From positions 186,001 to 250,000 of the forward strand of contig NZ_WKJQ01000001.1 of NCBI RefSeq assembly GCF_009674625.1: 64,000 nucleotides of DNA, read 5' to 3'. Below the pieces are notes generated by a model. That model did no database searches and had not been told where the DNA came from. It saw only the letters and a list, made by a program, of their open reading frames with translations. This DNA comes from Haloferax marinum. GTDB lineage: Archaea; Halobacteriota; Halobacteria; Halobacteriales; Haloferacaceae. Positions 29,827-38,247 of this stretch are shown here, one piece after another (the first letter of the stretch is position 1; every line of letters starts with the position of its first letter). Both the position numbers and the translations under genes were made by a program.

Positions 29827-31392
29827 TTAGTCGTCGGACGACGTTCCGAACGCGGTCGGAACAGTCGTGTCAGCGTGTTCTGAGAGGTAGTACGCGACGC
29901 CGAAGAGGACGACGACGCCTGCCGCGAGGAGCGGAATCGCACCGACGCCGTATCCACTCGCGAGAAACAGACCCGTCGCGATGGTACCGGCCAAGACGGC
30001 GTACGGAATCTGCGTGTTCACGTGGTCGACGTGGTCTGCACCGGCGAACATCGACGACAGCACCGTCGTGTCGCTGATAGGCGAGCAGTGGTCACCGAAG
30101 AGCGACCCGGTGAGGATGGCCCCGATTGCACCCGGCAGGGGTGCGCCGAGGTTGAACGCGAGGGGCACTGCGACGGGGAACATGATTCCCATCGTCCCCC
30201 ACGAGGTGCCGATGGAAAAGGAGATGATTGCCGCCGCGAGGAAGACGATTGCCGGGAGGAGTTCCGGCGTGATGACGCCTTCTGCGACGCTGACGACGTA
30301 GGGACCGACGCCGAGTGCCTCACTGACCGAACCGATGGTCCACGCCAACGAGAGGACGGCGACGGGGAACATGACCATCTTGAACCCCTCGAAGATGGAG
30401 TCGCTGATGGCTTCGAGTTCGACGCGGGCGTGCCCCACGAGGATGGCGAGCAACAGCGCACACGCCGAGAAGACGCCCCAGAGGATGGAGTCTGCCGTCG
30501 CGGCACCTTTGAGTGCTTCGACGGGTGCCTTCGTCGGCCACCCACCGGAGTAGAGCAGACCGAACCCAGTCACGAAGACGAGGGCGACGATTGGCGCGGC
30601 GAAGTACCACCAGCGCGAATCGACGTGGTCCGGCGTGACGATGTCTTCTTCACGCGTCTCGATGAGCGGGTCGGCGTCGTCGCCGAGAACTTTCCCTTCT
30701 TCTTTGGCGCGACGTTCGGCACGCTTCATCGGACCGAAGTTCCACCCCATGCCGATGAGGATGAACACGAGCACCACCGCCAGCAGACTGTAGAAGCGGA
30801 AGGGGATGCTCTGGAGGAACACGACGAACGCGCTCTGGTCGATGCCGAGCGCCGTGAACTGTTCTTTGATGAGGCCGACTTCGAAACCGACCCACGTCGA
30901 GACGACGGCGACGCTCACCACCGGCGACGTAGTGGAGTCGAGGATGTACGCGAGTTTCTCACGACTGATGTCGAACTTGTCGGTAATCGGTCGCATCACC
31001 GACCCCGTAATCATCGTACTCGCGTAGGAGTCGACGAAGATGAGCATCCCGAGGACGCCCGTCCCGAGTTCCGCCTGCTTTCGGGTCTTGATGCGGGCGA
31101 TGATGCGCTGTGCGAGCGCGTTCATTCCACCCGAGAGGAAAATCATCCCCAGCATCGCCCCCGAGAGGAACGTAAACAGCAGGAGTTTGCTGTTGAACGA
31201 CGCCGTGACGTTGTCTATGACCAACTGGAGTGAGTGTGCAACCCCACCGACTGGGTTCCACCCAACCAAGATGGTCGCACCGATCCAAATTCCGGTAAAC
31301 AGTGACAGGAGTACTTGCCGACTCACCAGCGTCAACACGATGGCGAAGAGCGCTGGGAGCAGACTGATTACTCCGTACGTCTCTGCGGGCAT
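29827..31392 (-). CDS. nhaC: NhaC-type Na+/H+ antiporter
   Basis: This 521-residue polytopic membrane protein has about 11-13 membrane helices. Diagnostic stretches are SLLPALFAIVLTLVSRQVLLSLF at the start, FLSGAMLGMIFLSGGM, MLIFVDSYASTMITGSVMRP, STWVGFEVGLI and SFSIGTSWGTMGIMFPV. They match the NhaC family (PF03553). It would exchange sodium for protons and help keep internal sodium low and pH stable, a central need in a salt-loving cell. A long cytosolic loop around residue 230 is strongly charged. The gene is monocistronic. Confidence 0.92.
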   Translation of the reverse strand: MPAETYGVISLLPALFAIVLTLVSRQVLLSLFTGIWIGATILVGWNPVGGVAHSLQLVIDNVTASFNSKLLLFTFLSGAMLGMIFLSGGMNALAQRIIARIKTRKQAELGTGVLGMLIFVDSYASTMITGSVMRPITDKFDISREKLAYILDSTTSPVVSVAVVSTWVGFEVGLIKEQFTALGIDQSAFVVFLQSIPFRFYSLLAVVLVFILIGMGWNFGPMKRAERRAKEEGKVLGDDADPLIETREEDIVTPDHVDSRWWYFAAPIVALVFVTGFGLLYSGGWPTKAPVEALKGAATADSILWGVFSACALLLAILVGHARVELEAISDSIFEGFKMVMFPVAVLSLAWTIGSVSEALGVGPYVVSVAEGVITPELLPAIVFLAAAIISFSIGTSWGTMGIMFPVAVPLAFNLGAPLPGAIGAILTGSLFGDHCSPISDTTVLSSMFAGADHVDHVNTQIPYAVLAGTIATGLFLASGYGVGAIPLLAAGVVVLFGVAYYLSEHADTTVPTAFGTSSDD

Positions 31393-31521
31393 GACAATCG
31401 TTTTATCACGGATTCAGGAATTTAACGGTTTTCACTCACTATCGAACAAATAAAACGAACGAAATGTGGTTCGTTGTCGTAGTTCGGGCTTCGAATCAGC
31501 GGGCAGTCTCGTGGTTTTCTC

Positions 31522-32643
31522 TCACACGACCGCGTCGTACGCCTCGCGCATGATGTCGATAGCTTCACGCAGCGAGTCGGTGTCCGTCGCGTACGAGAGT
31601 CGAGCGTACCCCGCGCCGTTCTCCCCGAACGCGTCGCCGGGGACGATGATGACGCCTCGGTCGATACACTCGTCGACGAAGCCCTCGGGAACTTCGGGCA
31701 TGGCGTAGAACGCACCCTTCGGCGTCGGGACACGCAAGCCGATGTCTTCGAGGCCATCCACGACGAGGTCACGGCGTTCGCGGAACGTCTCGGTCATCTC
31801 GTCGATACGGTCTTGGGGACCGGTCAGTGCTGCTTCGGCGGCGAACTGTGCCGGCGCAGAGGCACACGCCTGGACGTACTGGTGGACACGAACCATTCGT
31901 TCGACCCGCCGTGACGACCCGTAGACCCATCCGAGACGCCAGCCAGTCATGGAAAAGAGCTTCGACGCCGAGTTGACGACGACGACGTTGTCCGTCTCCG
32001 CGAACTCTATCGGTGACCGGTGTTCACCGTCGAAGACCGTGTACTCGTAGACTTCGTCGGAGATACAGAGCACGTCGTGTTCGTCCGCGATGCGGGCGAA
32101 GGCCTCGATGTCTTCCGGTGGGGAGACGGCACCAGTCGGGTTGCCGGGACTGTTCACGACGAACGCCGCGGTGTCTTCGGTGATGGCCGCTTCGACGTCG
32201 TCGGGGTCGAGCGTCAGGTCGTCACGGAGGGGGACGGGGACGGGTTTGCCACCGGCGAGTTTCGTCAGCGCGTCGTACGAGACGAATCCGGGGTCGGGGA
32301 TGATGACTTCGTCGCCCTGGTTCACGTGGGCCTCGATGGCGATGTGGAGGGCTTCGCTCCCGCCGGCGGTGGCGATGACGTCGTCGGGGTCGAGGTCGAT
32401 TCCCTGGTCGCGACGGTGCTTCGCCGCGATTGCTTCGCGGAGACTCTGCAGACCCTTGTTCTCGGTGTAGCCGTCTGCTTCGCCCGACTCGATAGCCTCG
32501 ATGGCCGCCTGACGAGCGTGGTCAGGTGCGGGGAAATCCGGTTGCCCCAGTCCGAGGTTGATGGCGTCTTCGCCCGCCGCCTCGAACACCTTGCGAATGC
32601 CACTGATAGATATCTGCTCCACTCGGTCGGAGAAGTGTGTCAT
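31522..32643 (-). CDS. aspC: Class I aminotransferase, aspartate type
   Basis: This 373-residue PLP enzyme of fold type I has LGLGQPDFPAPDH near residue 30, ATAGGSEALHIA near residue 90, NSPGNPTGAV near residue 164, SDEVYEY near residue 195 and NSASKLFSMTGWRLGW near residue 224, where the Lys binds PLP. The C-terminal RLSYATD holds the substrate carboxylate arginine. It moves amino groups between aspartate (or a related amino acid) and 2-oxoglutarate. Substrate range cannot be read from sequence; an aromatic or alanine preference is possible. It is complete, of normal length and monocistronic. Confidence 0.88.
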   Translation of the reverse strand: MTHFSDRVEQISISGIRKVFEAAGEDAINLGLGQPDFPAPDHARQAAIEAIESGEADGYTENKGLQSLREAIAAKHRRDQGIDLDPDDVIATAGGSEALHIAIEAHVNQGDEVIIPDPGFVSYDALTKLAGGKPVPVPLRDDLTLDPDDVEAAITEDTAAFVVNSPGNPTGAVSPPEDIEAFARIADEHDVLCISDEVYEYTVFDGEHRSPIEFAETDNVVVVNSASKLFSMTGWRLGWVYGSSRRVERMVRVHQYVQACASAPAQFAAEAALTGPQDRIDEMTETFRERRDLVVDGLEDIGLRVPTPKGAFYAMPEVPEGFVDECIDRGVIIVPGDAFGENGAGYARLSYATDTDSLREAIDIMREAYDAVV

Positions 32644-32900
32644 ACCCTATCCGGCGTCGGCATTCGGGATAGTTCTTCCCACGCACACTCGCCCCAAATC
32701 GTCACGCTGACGACGATTTCGACACCACTCTCCGGTAACAAACTCCGGTATCTGTGAGAGGTACATTCGTCGAATTCTCTGTTTCCAAGGGTTTGGAGCG
32801 GTTCGTGTGGTGTCTGCGGTGGTTCTCTCGGTGACCCACGACGCGTCTATCATTACCGCGTGCGTCGCCCGAATAAGGGTGTAGTAAGTACAGGGGTGTA

Positions 32901-33947
32901 ATGACTGAGGCACCACGACCGACTTCGACAACTCGTAGAAGATTCCTGCAGACCACCGGACTCGCGGCAACCGCTGGGTTTGCAGGCTGTCTCGGAGGGT
33001 CGGGTGGGAGTAGCCTCGACGAACTCAACGTCGCCTACATGCCCATCTATCCCGACATGCAGTACTTCGTGATGCAAGAAGAGGGCATGTTCGACGAACT
33101 TTCTGTTCCCGTGTCGGGCAAGAAGTTCTCCGACGGGCCGAGCATCGTGCAGGCCTCCGCGAAGGGTGACTTCGACGTGATGATGTTCGGTATCGTTCCG
33201 GCGATGATTGTCGTCGACAAGGGGATTCCCGCGAAGATTACGGCGGCGAACATCAAGAACGCGATGAAGATTCTCGCGAACGACGAGTTCGCCGCGCTGT
33301 ACGCCGAACACGGCAAGGAAGCGTTCACGAAGTTCGAAGAACAGAAGGGCCGCAAGTTCACCTTCGGCACCTTCCCGCCGGGGTCGGTTCCGGACATCCT
33401 GCTTCGCTACTGGGTCCAGAACACGCTCGGACTCGACCCAGAAGAAGACGTGAACATCAAAGGACTCGGCGGCGCGGCGGCGGTCCAGCAGGCGCTTCTG
33501 TCGAACAAGATAGACGGGACGAGCATCATGGAACCCGTCCCGACCGTTGTCGACGCCAACGACGCACCTTTCCAATCTATCGCGTGGGCGGGCGACTTCA
33601 TGCCCGGCCAACCGGCCGCGGTGACGCTCATGCACGACCGACTCCGCGAGGAGAACCGTGAGATTGCGTCCGAGTTCGTCCGCCTGCACCAGAAGGCCAC
33701 GCAGTTCGTCGCCGACAACCCGCAGAAAGCGGCCGAACACGCGAGTACGGTCATCGGTGAGAGCGCGCTGCCGGTCGGGACGGCTACGGAAGCGCTCGAC
33801 TCGCGTGCTTCGGACTTCATCACGAACCCGCACGACATCGAAGGCGGGGCGAAAATCTTCGCAGAGTACGCCCAGACGCTCGGCAAGACGGAGGCACAGT
33901 TGACCGTCGACGAACTGTTCGACTACGGCGTCTACGACGAACTATGA
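32901..33947 (+). CDS. ABC transporter substrate-binding lipoprotein (nitrate/sulfonate/taurine type)
   Basis: This 348-residue protein has a twin-arginine signal and lipobox (TRRRFLQTTG then FAGC, Cys30), so it sits outside the membrane on a lipid anchor. The mature part (LNVAYMPIYPDMQYFVMQEE, GDFDVMMFGIVPAMIV, TFPPGSVPDILLRYW, DGTSIMEPVPTVVD) matches the SsuA/TauA/NMT1 family that binds sulfonates, nitrate or pyrimidine precursors of thiamine. It overlaps the permease gene by four bases (ATGA), so the three transporter genes form one operon. The ligand cannot be told from sequence. Confidence 0.88.
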   Translation: MTEAPRPTSTTRRRFLQTTGLAATAGFAGCLGGSGGSSLDELNVAYMPIYPDMQYFVMQEEGMFDELSVPVSGKKFSDGPSIVQASAKGDFDVMMFGIVPAMIVVDKGIPAKITAANIKNAMKILANDEFAALYAEHGKEAFTKFEEQKGRKFTFGTFPPGSVPDILLRYWVQNTLGLDPEEDVNIKGLGGAAAVQQALLSNKIDGTSIMEPVPTVVDANDAPFQSIAWAGDFMPGQPAAVTLMHDRLREENREIASEFVRLHQKATQFVADNPQKAAEHASTVIGESALPVGTATEALDSRASDFITNPHDIEGGAKIFAEYAQTLGKTEAQLTVDELFDYGVYDEL

Positions 33948-34813
33948 GCAACGACGAAGTCAACGCGAACGTGGCGTTCTCGGAGACCGACGAGCGAGCG
34001 CGACTGCTCGACCGTCTCGCCCAGTTCTCCTCGGAGCAGACTGGGCTAGCCTTCGCAGGGTTCGCTGGCTTCCTCACCATCTGGTACGTCGCCGCGCTGT
34101 TCCAACCGACGTATCTCCTTCCGTCGCCGGTCGAAGTGTTCGCGGCGTTCGTCACGGAACTCACTGCCCCGGCGACGCTGGCGATTCCACTCACAGGTAT
34201 CGAACTCCCCGCGACGCGCCTCCTCGCCAAACTCGTCCAGAGCCTCTATCACTACGTTCCGGGCCTCCTCGTCGGGACGACGCTCGGTATCTCCGCAGGC
34301 ATCGCGATGGGGTGGAACGACCGCGTCGATAGCGTCTTCACGCCCGTCACGCGCATCTTGCGACCGATTCCCCCGCTGGCGTGGATTGGCTTCGCCGTCA
34401 TCTGGCTCGGCGTCAACCACAAGGGTGCGACGTTCATCGTCGCCATCGGGTCGTTCTGGATAAACTTCTACAGCGCCTACGGCGGCGTCGAAGGCGTCTC
34501 CGCAGACCTCAAAGAAGTCGCGGCGACCCTCGGCGTCGACGACGACCTGACCATGATTCGGAAGGTGGTCGTCCCGGCCGCCAGCCCCTCGATTATGACT
34601 GGGATTCGGACGAGCATCGGCCAGTGTTGGATGATTGTCGTCGCGGCCGAACTCATCGTCGGCGTCGGCGTCGGCTACGAGATTCTCAACACGGCGCAGA
34701 ACCTCGCGATGGACGTCTCCGTCGCCTACATGCTCGTCATCAGTCTCGTCTTCCTCGTGAGTGACGGCCTCTTCCGCCGGGTCGAACGACGGGCACTGGA
34801 GTGGAGAGCATGA
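33944..34813 (+). CDS. ABC transporter permease (SsuC/TauC type)
   Basis: This 289-residue protein has about six membrane helices and the EAA motif of binding-protein-dependent permeases (EVAATLGVDDDLTMIRKVVVP, near residue 187). VTRILRPIPPLAWIGFAVIWLG is typical of the SsuC/TauC branch. A longer than usual N-terminus and periplasmic loop (LFQPTYLLPSPVEVF) precede the core. It overlaps both neighbours by four bases. It forms the channel for the substrate caught by the upstream lipoprotein. Confidence 0.9.
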   Translation: MSNDEVNANVAFSETDERARLLDRLAQFSSEQTGLAFAGFAGFLTIWYVAALFQPTYLLPSPVEVFAAFVTELTAPATLAIPLTGIELPATRLLAKLVQSLYHYVPGLLVGTTLGISAGIAMGWNDRVDSVFTPVTRILRPIPPLAWIGFAVIWLGVNHKGATFIVAIGSFWINFYSAYGGVEGVSADLKEVAATLGVDDDLTMIRKVVVPAASPSIMTGIRTSIGQCWMIVVAAELIVGVGVGYEILNTAQNLAMDVSVAYMLVISLVFLVSDGLFRRVERRALEWRA

Positions 34814-35574
34814 GCCAAAAACACCAATCCGAGACGACCGTCGCCGTCGAATCGCTCGACAAAGTGTACGAATCGGACAGTCGGACCGTCAGAGCGCTCT
34901 CTGACGTGAACTTCGCCGTCGAAGAGGGAGAGTTCGTCTGTATCGTCGGCCCGTCGGGGTGTGGAAAGACGACGCTCTTTCGCGTCATCGCCGGCCTCGA
35001 AGAGGCGACTGCCGGCGGCGTCACACTCGACGGCGAACCCGTCACCGGCCCCGGAACCGACCGGGGCATGGTGTTCCAGGAGTACGGTCTGTTCCCGTGG
35101 CGAACCGTCTCCGAGAACGTCGCGTTCGGCCTCGAAGAACAGGGCGTCGAAGAACCGACGCGCTCGGCCCGCGTGGACGAGATGCTCCGCCTCGTCGGCC
35201 TCGACGGATTCGCCGACGCCTACCCGAAGGAACTCTCCGGCGGGATGAAACAGCGCGTCGGCATCGCTCGCGCCCTCGCCGTCGACCCCGAACTCCTCCT
35301 CATGGACGAACCGTTCGGCGCAGTCGACGCCCAGACCCGCGACATGCTCCACGGCGAACTCCTCGACATCTGGGCGGAGACGGACAAGACCGTCCTCTTC
35401 GTCACCCACGACGTGGAGGAGGCGGTGACGCTCGCAGACCGCGTGGTCGTCATGGCCGCGAATCCCGGTCGTGTCCGCGAAATCGTCAGCGTCGATATCG
35501 ACCGCCCACGAGAGCGAACCGACCCCGTGTTCGCCGAGTACGTCGAGCGGATTCGCGGTCTTATTGGGGAGTAG
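34810..35574 (+). CDS. ABC transporter ATP-binding protein (SsuB/TauB type)
   Basis: This 254-residue ATPase has Walker A GPSGCGKTT near residue 47, the Q-loop FQEYGLFPW, the signature LSGGMKQR near residue 142, Walker B LLLMDEPFGAVD and the H-loop FVTHDVEEA. It drives the importer made with the two upstream genes. The start at 34810 overlaps the permease stop (ATGA); a GTG nine bases upstream is in frame but less likely. A TATA-like box for the next gene begins right after its stop. Confidence 0.92.
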   Translation: MSQKHQSETTVAVESLDKVYESDSRTVRALSDVNFAVEEGEFVCIVGPSGCGKTTLFRVIAGLEEATAGGVTLDGEPVTGPGTDRGMVFQEYGLFPWRTVSENVAFGLEEQGVEEPTRSARVDEMLRLVGLDGFADAYPKELSGGMKQRVGIARALAVDPELLLMDEPFGAVDAQTRDMLHGELLDIWAETDKTVLFVTHDVEEAVTLADRVVVMAANPGRVREIVSVDIDRPRERTDPVFAEYVERIRGLIGE

Positions 35575-35576
35575 AC

Positions 35577-35584
35577 ATTTATTC
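35577..35584 (+). promoter_or_regulatory. TATA-like box of the 152-residue exported protein gene
   Basis: ATTTATTC is centred about 26 nt before the GTG at 35606, which supports that start and a transcript separate from the ABC operon. Confidence 0.5.
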
Positions 35585-35605
35585 TTCGCCACGCGACGTT
35601 TTCTC

Positions 35606-36064
35606 GTGCCTTCCAGACGACAGGTCCTCGCAGGCGCAGTTGCCGGGCTCGGGATGCTCGCATACGGTGGCAATCACCTGTATCAGTCCTCCCGCCCGAT
35701 GCTCTATCTCAGACTACGGAACTACGACGACGAACCGCACACTGTCTCCACCCGTCTCGTCCGACGAGACGCGACGGAGTTGAGCGAGGGAACGGTCTTC
35801 ACCGACACGACGCAGTTGGACGCGCGGGACGATGGTGAGGAACACGTCCCGTGGGCGAAGGTTTTCACACGCGCACCTGCTCGCCCGTACATCGTCCAGG
35901 TCGAACTCGCACAGGATGGGTCGTCCGAGGAGTTCACGTTCATCCCCGATTGCGAACGTGGAAACTACGGCGCTGACGAACCGGAGGTCGTCATCGAGAT
36001 TACCGACAGTGGCGACATCCGAATGGAACGCCAGTGGTGTGGTTCAGACTCACTGTGGTTTTAA
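35606..36064 (+). CDS. Exported beta-rich protein, haloarchaeal
   Basis: This 152-residue protein starts at a GTG with VPSRRQVLAGAVAGLGMLAYGG, a short twin-arginine-like signal or membrane anchor. A compact beta-rich domain follows (LYLRLRNYDDEPHTVSTRLV, PYIVQVELA, VVIEITDSGDIRME). It has two cysteines (PDCERG and QWCGSD near the end) that may pair outside the cell. The domain resembles other small haloarchaeal exported beta-sandwich proteins. Function unknown. It may relate to the ABC importer just upstream, but it has its own promoter. Confidence 0.65.
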   Translation: MPSRRQVLAGAVAGLGMLAYGGNHLYQSSRPMLYLRLRNYDDEPHTVSTRLVRRDATELSEGTVFTDTTQLDARDDGEEHVPWAKVFTRAPARPYIVQVELAQDGSSEEFTFIPDCERGNYGADEPEVVIEITDSGDIRMERQWCGSDSLWF

Positions 36065-36078
36065 CCCGTGTTAGTCGC

Positions 36079-36228
36079 CTACTCCCGCGCCTCTCGCAAC
36101 TCCTCGACGTGCGAGTCGATGACCGACAGCGTCGCGTCGGCGTCGACGTAGCCCTTCTCGTACTCTTTCACCGCGCTGTTGTAGTCGCTCAGGAACTGTG
36201 CCACCGCGTCGTCCAGTTCGTCGCTCAT
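36079..36228 (-). CDS. Very small conserved haloarchaeal protein
   Basis: This 49-residue acidic, helical protein (MSDELDDAVAQFLSDYNSA through SHVEELREARE) has a pattern I recall from other haloarchaea, but no function is known. The ATG at 36228 is preferred; other ATGs lie 7 and 21 codons upstream. It is divergent from the XPB helicase gene and converges on the exported protein gene. Confidence 0.5.
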   Translation of the reverse strand: MSDELDDAVAQFLSDYNSAVKEYEKGYVDADATLSVIDSHVEELREARE

Positions 36229-36339
36229 ACACGTCCGTTGCTCCGCCATCTGATTTGAACCTTCGGCACTCGTTCGGGGGACGAACGACATCCCCTCGCA
36301 GCCGTCGATTTATCACCTCCCCTCGCCAACGCGGCAGTA

Positions 36340-37698
36340 GTGACTACCCTCCGCTTCGAGGACGGAACCGTCCACGTGCAGACCGACGACGCCGACGCTG
36401 CTGCTGCACTCGACGGGCTGTCAGACGTCGAATCCGACCCACGAAGCGGCGGCTATCGCGCGCCCGCGATGCAGTACGTCGCGATTCGTGCCGCCCTCGA
36501 CGCGGCCGGAATCGACTTCGACGACCGCGTCGCGGGCGCAACCGAGACGGACCTCTCGCTTTCGACCACCTACGACCTTCGGGAGTACCAACAGGCGGCC
36601 CTCGACGCGTGGCTCGACGCCGACAGTCGCGGCGTCGTCGAACTCCCGACGGGCGCGGGAAAGACCGTCCTCGCCGTCGGCGCGATGGTGGCCCACTCGG
36701 TGCCGACGCTCGTCGTCGTCCCAACCATCGACTTACAGGACCAGTGGATTAGGGAGTTAGAGACCGAGTTCGACGTGCCAGTGGGCCGGTTCGGCGGCGG
36801 CGAACAGAAACAGGAAGCCATCACGGTTTCGACGTACGATTCAGCGTATCTCCGCGCCGACGACGTCGGTGGCGACTTCGGACTCGTCGTCTTCGACGAA
36901 GTTCACCACCTCGGCGGACAGGGCTACCAGGACATCCCGCGATTCCTCACGGCACCCGCTCGACTCGGCCTGACGGCGACGTTCGAACGACCGGACGGCG
37001 CACACGAACAGGTCGCCGAACTCGTCGGCCCGCGCGTGTACGAACTCGACGTAGACGACCTGGCGGGCAGCCACCTCGCAGACTACGAAGTCCGGCGCAT
37101 CGAAGTCGAACTCACCGACGAGGAGCGAGAGACGTACGACGACGCGCAATCGACGTTCGTGAACTATCTGAAGCGCTCGGGGCTGTCGATGCAGTCGGGG
37201 AGCGACTACCAGAAACTCGTGATGCGTTCGGGGAACGACCCGCGGGCGCGGGAGGCCTTGCTGGCCAAGCAACGCGCCCGCGACGTGATGTTGAACTCCG
37301 ACGCGAAGGTGGACAAACTCGCCCGACTCCTCGCCCGCCACCGCGACGACAGAATCATCATCTTCACCGCCTCGACGGACCTCGTCTACCGAATCTCACG
37401 TCGGTTCCTCGTGCCGCCGATTACCAACGAGACGGGAACGAAAGAACGCAGAGAGATTCTCGACCGGTTCCGAAACGGCACGTACGACACCGTCGTCGCG
37501 GCGAACGTCCTCGACGAAGGGGTGGACGTCCCGGACGCGAACGTCGGAATTCTCTTGTCTGGGTCGGGGTCAGAACGTGAGTTCACCCAGCGACTCGGCC
37601 GAATCCTGCGACCGAACGCCGACGGTTCGACGGCGCTGCTCTACGAACTCGTGAGCGTCGAGACGGCAGAAGAACGGGTCGCGGCCCGAAGACGGTGA
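36340..37698 (+). CDS. xpb: XPB-type DNA helicase
   Basis: This 452-residue superfamily 2 helicase starts at a GTG (VTTLRFEDGTVHV). An N-terminal damage-recognition-like domain (about residues 1-85) precedes motif I PTGAGKTVLAVGAMV (near 107), motif II FDEVHHLGG (DEVH), motif III LTATFERPDG and motif VI QRLGRILRP. This is the archaeal XPB family, a relative of the TFIIH helicase that opens DNA in nucleotide excision repair and transcription. The nuclease partner Bax1 is encoded about 550 bp downstream. The pair is separated here by a small lipoprotein gene on the other strand, instead of being directly adjacent. Confidence 0.9.
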   Translation: MTTLRFEDGTVHVQTDDADAAAALDGLSDVESDPRSGGYRAPAMQYVAIRAALDAAGIDFDDRVAGATETDLSLSTTYDLREYQQAALDAWLDADSRGVVELPTGAGKTVLAVGAMVAHSVPTLVVVPTIDLQDQWIRELETEFDVPVGRFGGGEQKQEAITVSTYDSAYLRADDVGGDFGLVVFDEVHHLGGQGYQDIPRFLTAPARLGLTATFERPDGAHEQVAELVGPRVYELDVDDLAGSHLADYEVRRIEVELTDEERETYDDAQSTFVNYLKRSGLSMQSGSDYQKLVMRSGNDPRAREALLAKQRARDVMLNSDAKVDKLARLLARHRDDRIIIFTASTDLVYRISRRFLVPPITNETGTKERREILDRFRNGTYDTVVAANVLDEGVDVPDANVGILLSGSGSEREFTQRLGRILRPNADGSTALLYELVSVETAEERVAARRR

Positions 37699-37701
37699 GA
37701 T

Positions 37702-38094
37702 TCAGAGTATCGTCACGTCGAGTTCGCCGCCACTGGCGAACGTGTCGTACTCCAGTGGGAACACGACACCGAAGGACGCTGTCTCGCCCGACGGGACTGT
37801 CACGTCGGTGTCTCGAATCGACTCGTCTCCATCGACGGTCACTCGAACTCTGACCGTCACGGTACGCTCCGACCCGGCGTCGTTGACGACGTCACCGAAG
37901 ACTCGAAGGCGACCATCGTCGGTCGATTCGAAGTCGAACGTGGCGATTCGGACCGGTGGAATCTCCGGTGTCTGTCGCGGTTCCCCGGCCGGTGCCTCGG
38001 GTGGATTTCGAGGCCCCGTCGCGGTGGGGAGGCCACTCAGACACCCCGACGAGAGGCCGACTGCGACCAATCCGAGGAGGCGTCGTCGCTCCAT
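37702..38094 (-). CDS. Small lipoprotein with FxLYD-like domain
   Basis: This 130-residue protein has a lipobox signal (MERRRLLGLVAVGLSSGC, Cys18) and a Pro-rich linker. One beta-sandwich domain follows (FDFESTDDGRLRVFGDVVNDAG, TVTVRVRVTVDGD, VPSGETASFGVVFPLE), a pattern typical of FxLYD-like domains of exported proteins. It would sit on the outside of the membrane. Function unknown. It converges with the XPB gene with a 3-bp gap and lies between xpb and bax1. The start is set by the signal; the frame is open further upstream through the repeat region. Confidence 0.75.
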   Translation of the reverse strand: MERRRLLGLVAVGLSSGCLSGLPTATGPRNPPEAPAGEPRQTPEIPPVRIATFDFESTDDGRLRVFGDVVNDAGSERTVTVRVRVTVDGDESIRDTDVTVPSGETASFGVVFPLEYDTFASGGELDVTIL

Positions 38095-38148
38095 ACTGTG
38101 CGGTCCGTCGCGGGGGCCATGAACCTTGTCGTCCGTCGGTGCGCTCGG

Positions 38149-38189
38149 CGTTCGGTCGCACGGCCACCGTCGTTCGGTCGCACGGCCAC
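38149..38189. repeat. 22-bp-period tandem duplication upstream of bax1
   Basis: CGTTCGGTCGCACGGCCAC occurs at 38149-38167 and again at 38171-38189. It lies in the divergent gap between the lipoprotein gene and bax1, about 30 bp upstream of the bax1 TATA-like box. Confidence 0.85.
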
Positions 38190-38216
38190 TCGCCTCTCTG
38201 ACCGCCTGCCCGAGGT

Positions 38217-38226
38217 GCTTTTGTGC
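38217..38226 (+). promoter_or_regulatory. TATA-like box of bax1
   Basis: GCTTTTGTGC is centred about 27 nt before the GTG at 38248, supporting a leaderless start there. Confidence 0.4.
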
Positions 38227-38247
38227 GGTCCACTCCTCGTGTCGATA

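Noticed and set aside
32644..32900. Possible gene or RNA between the aminotransferase and the ABC lipoprotein genes
   Set aside because: No biased frame, tRNA or stable structure was seen; it is probably just divergent promoters.
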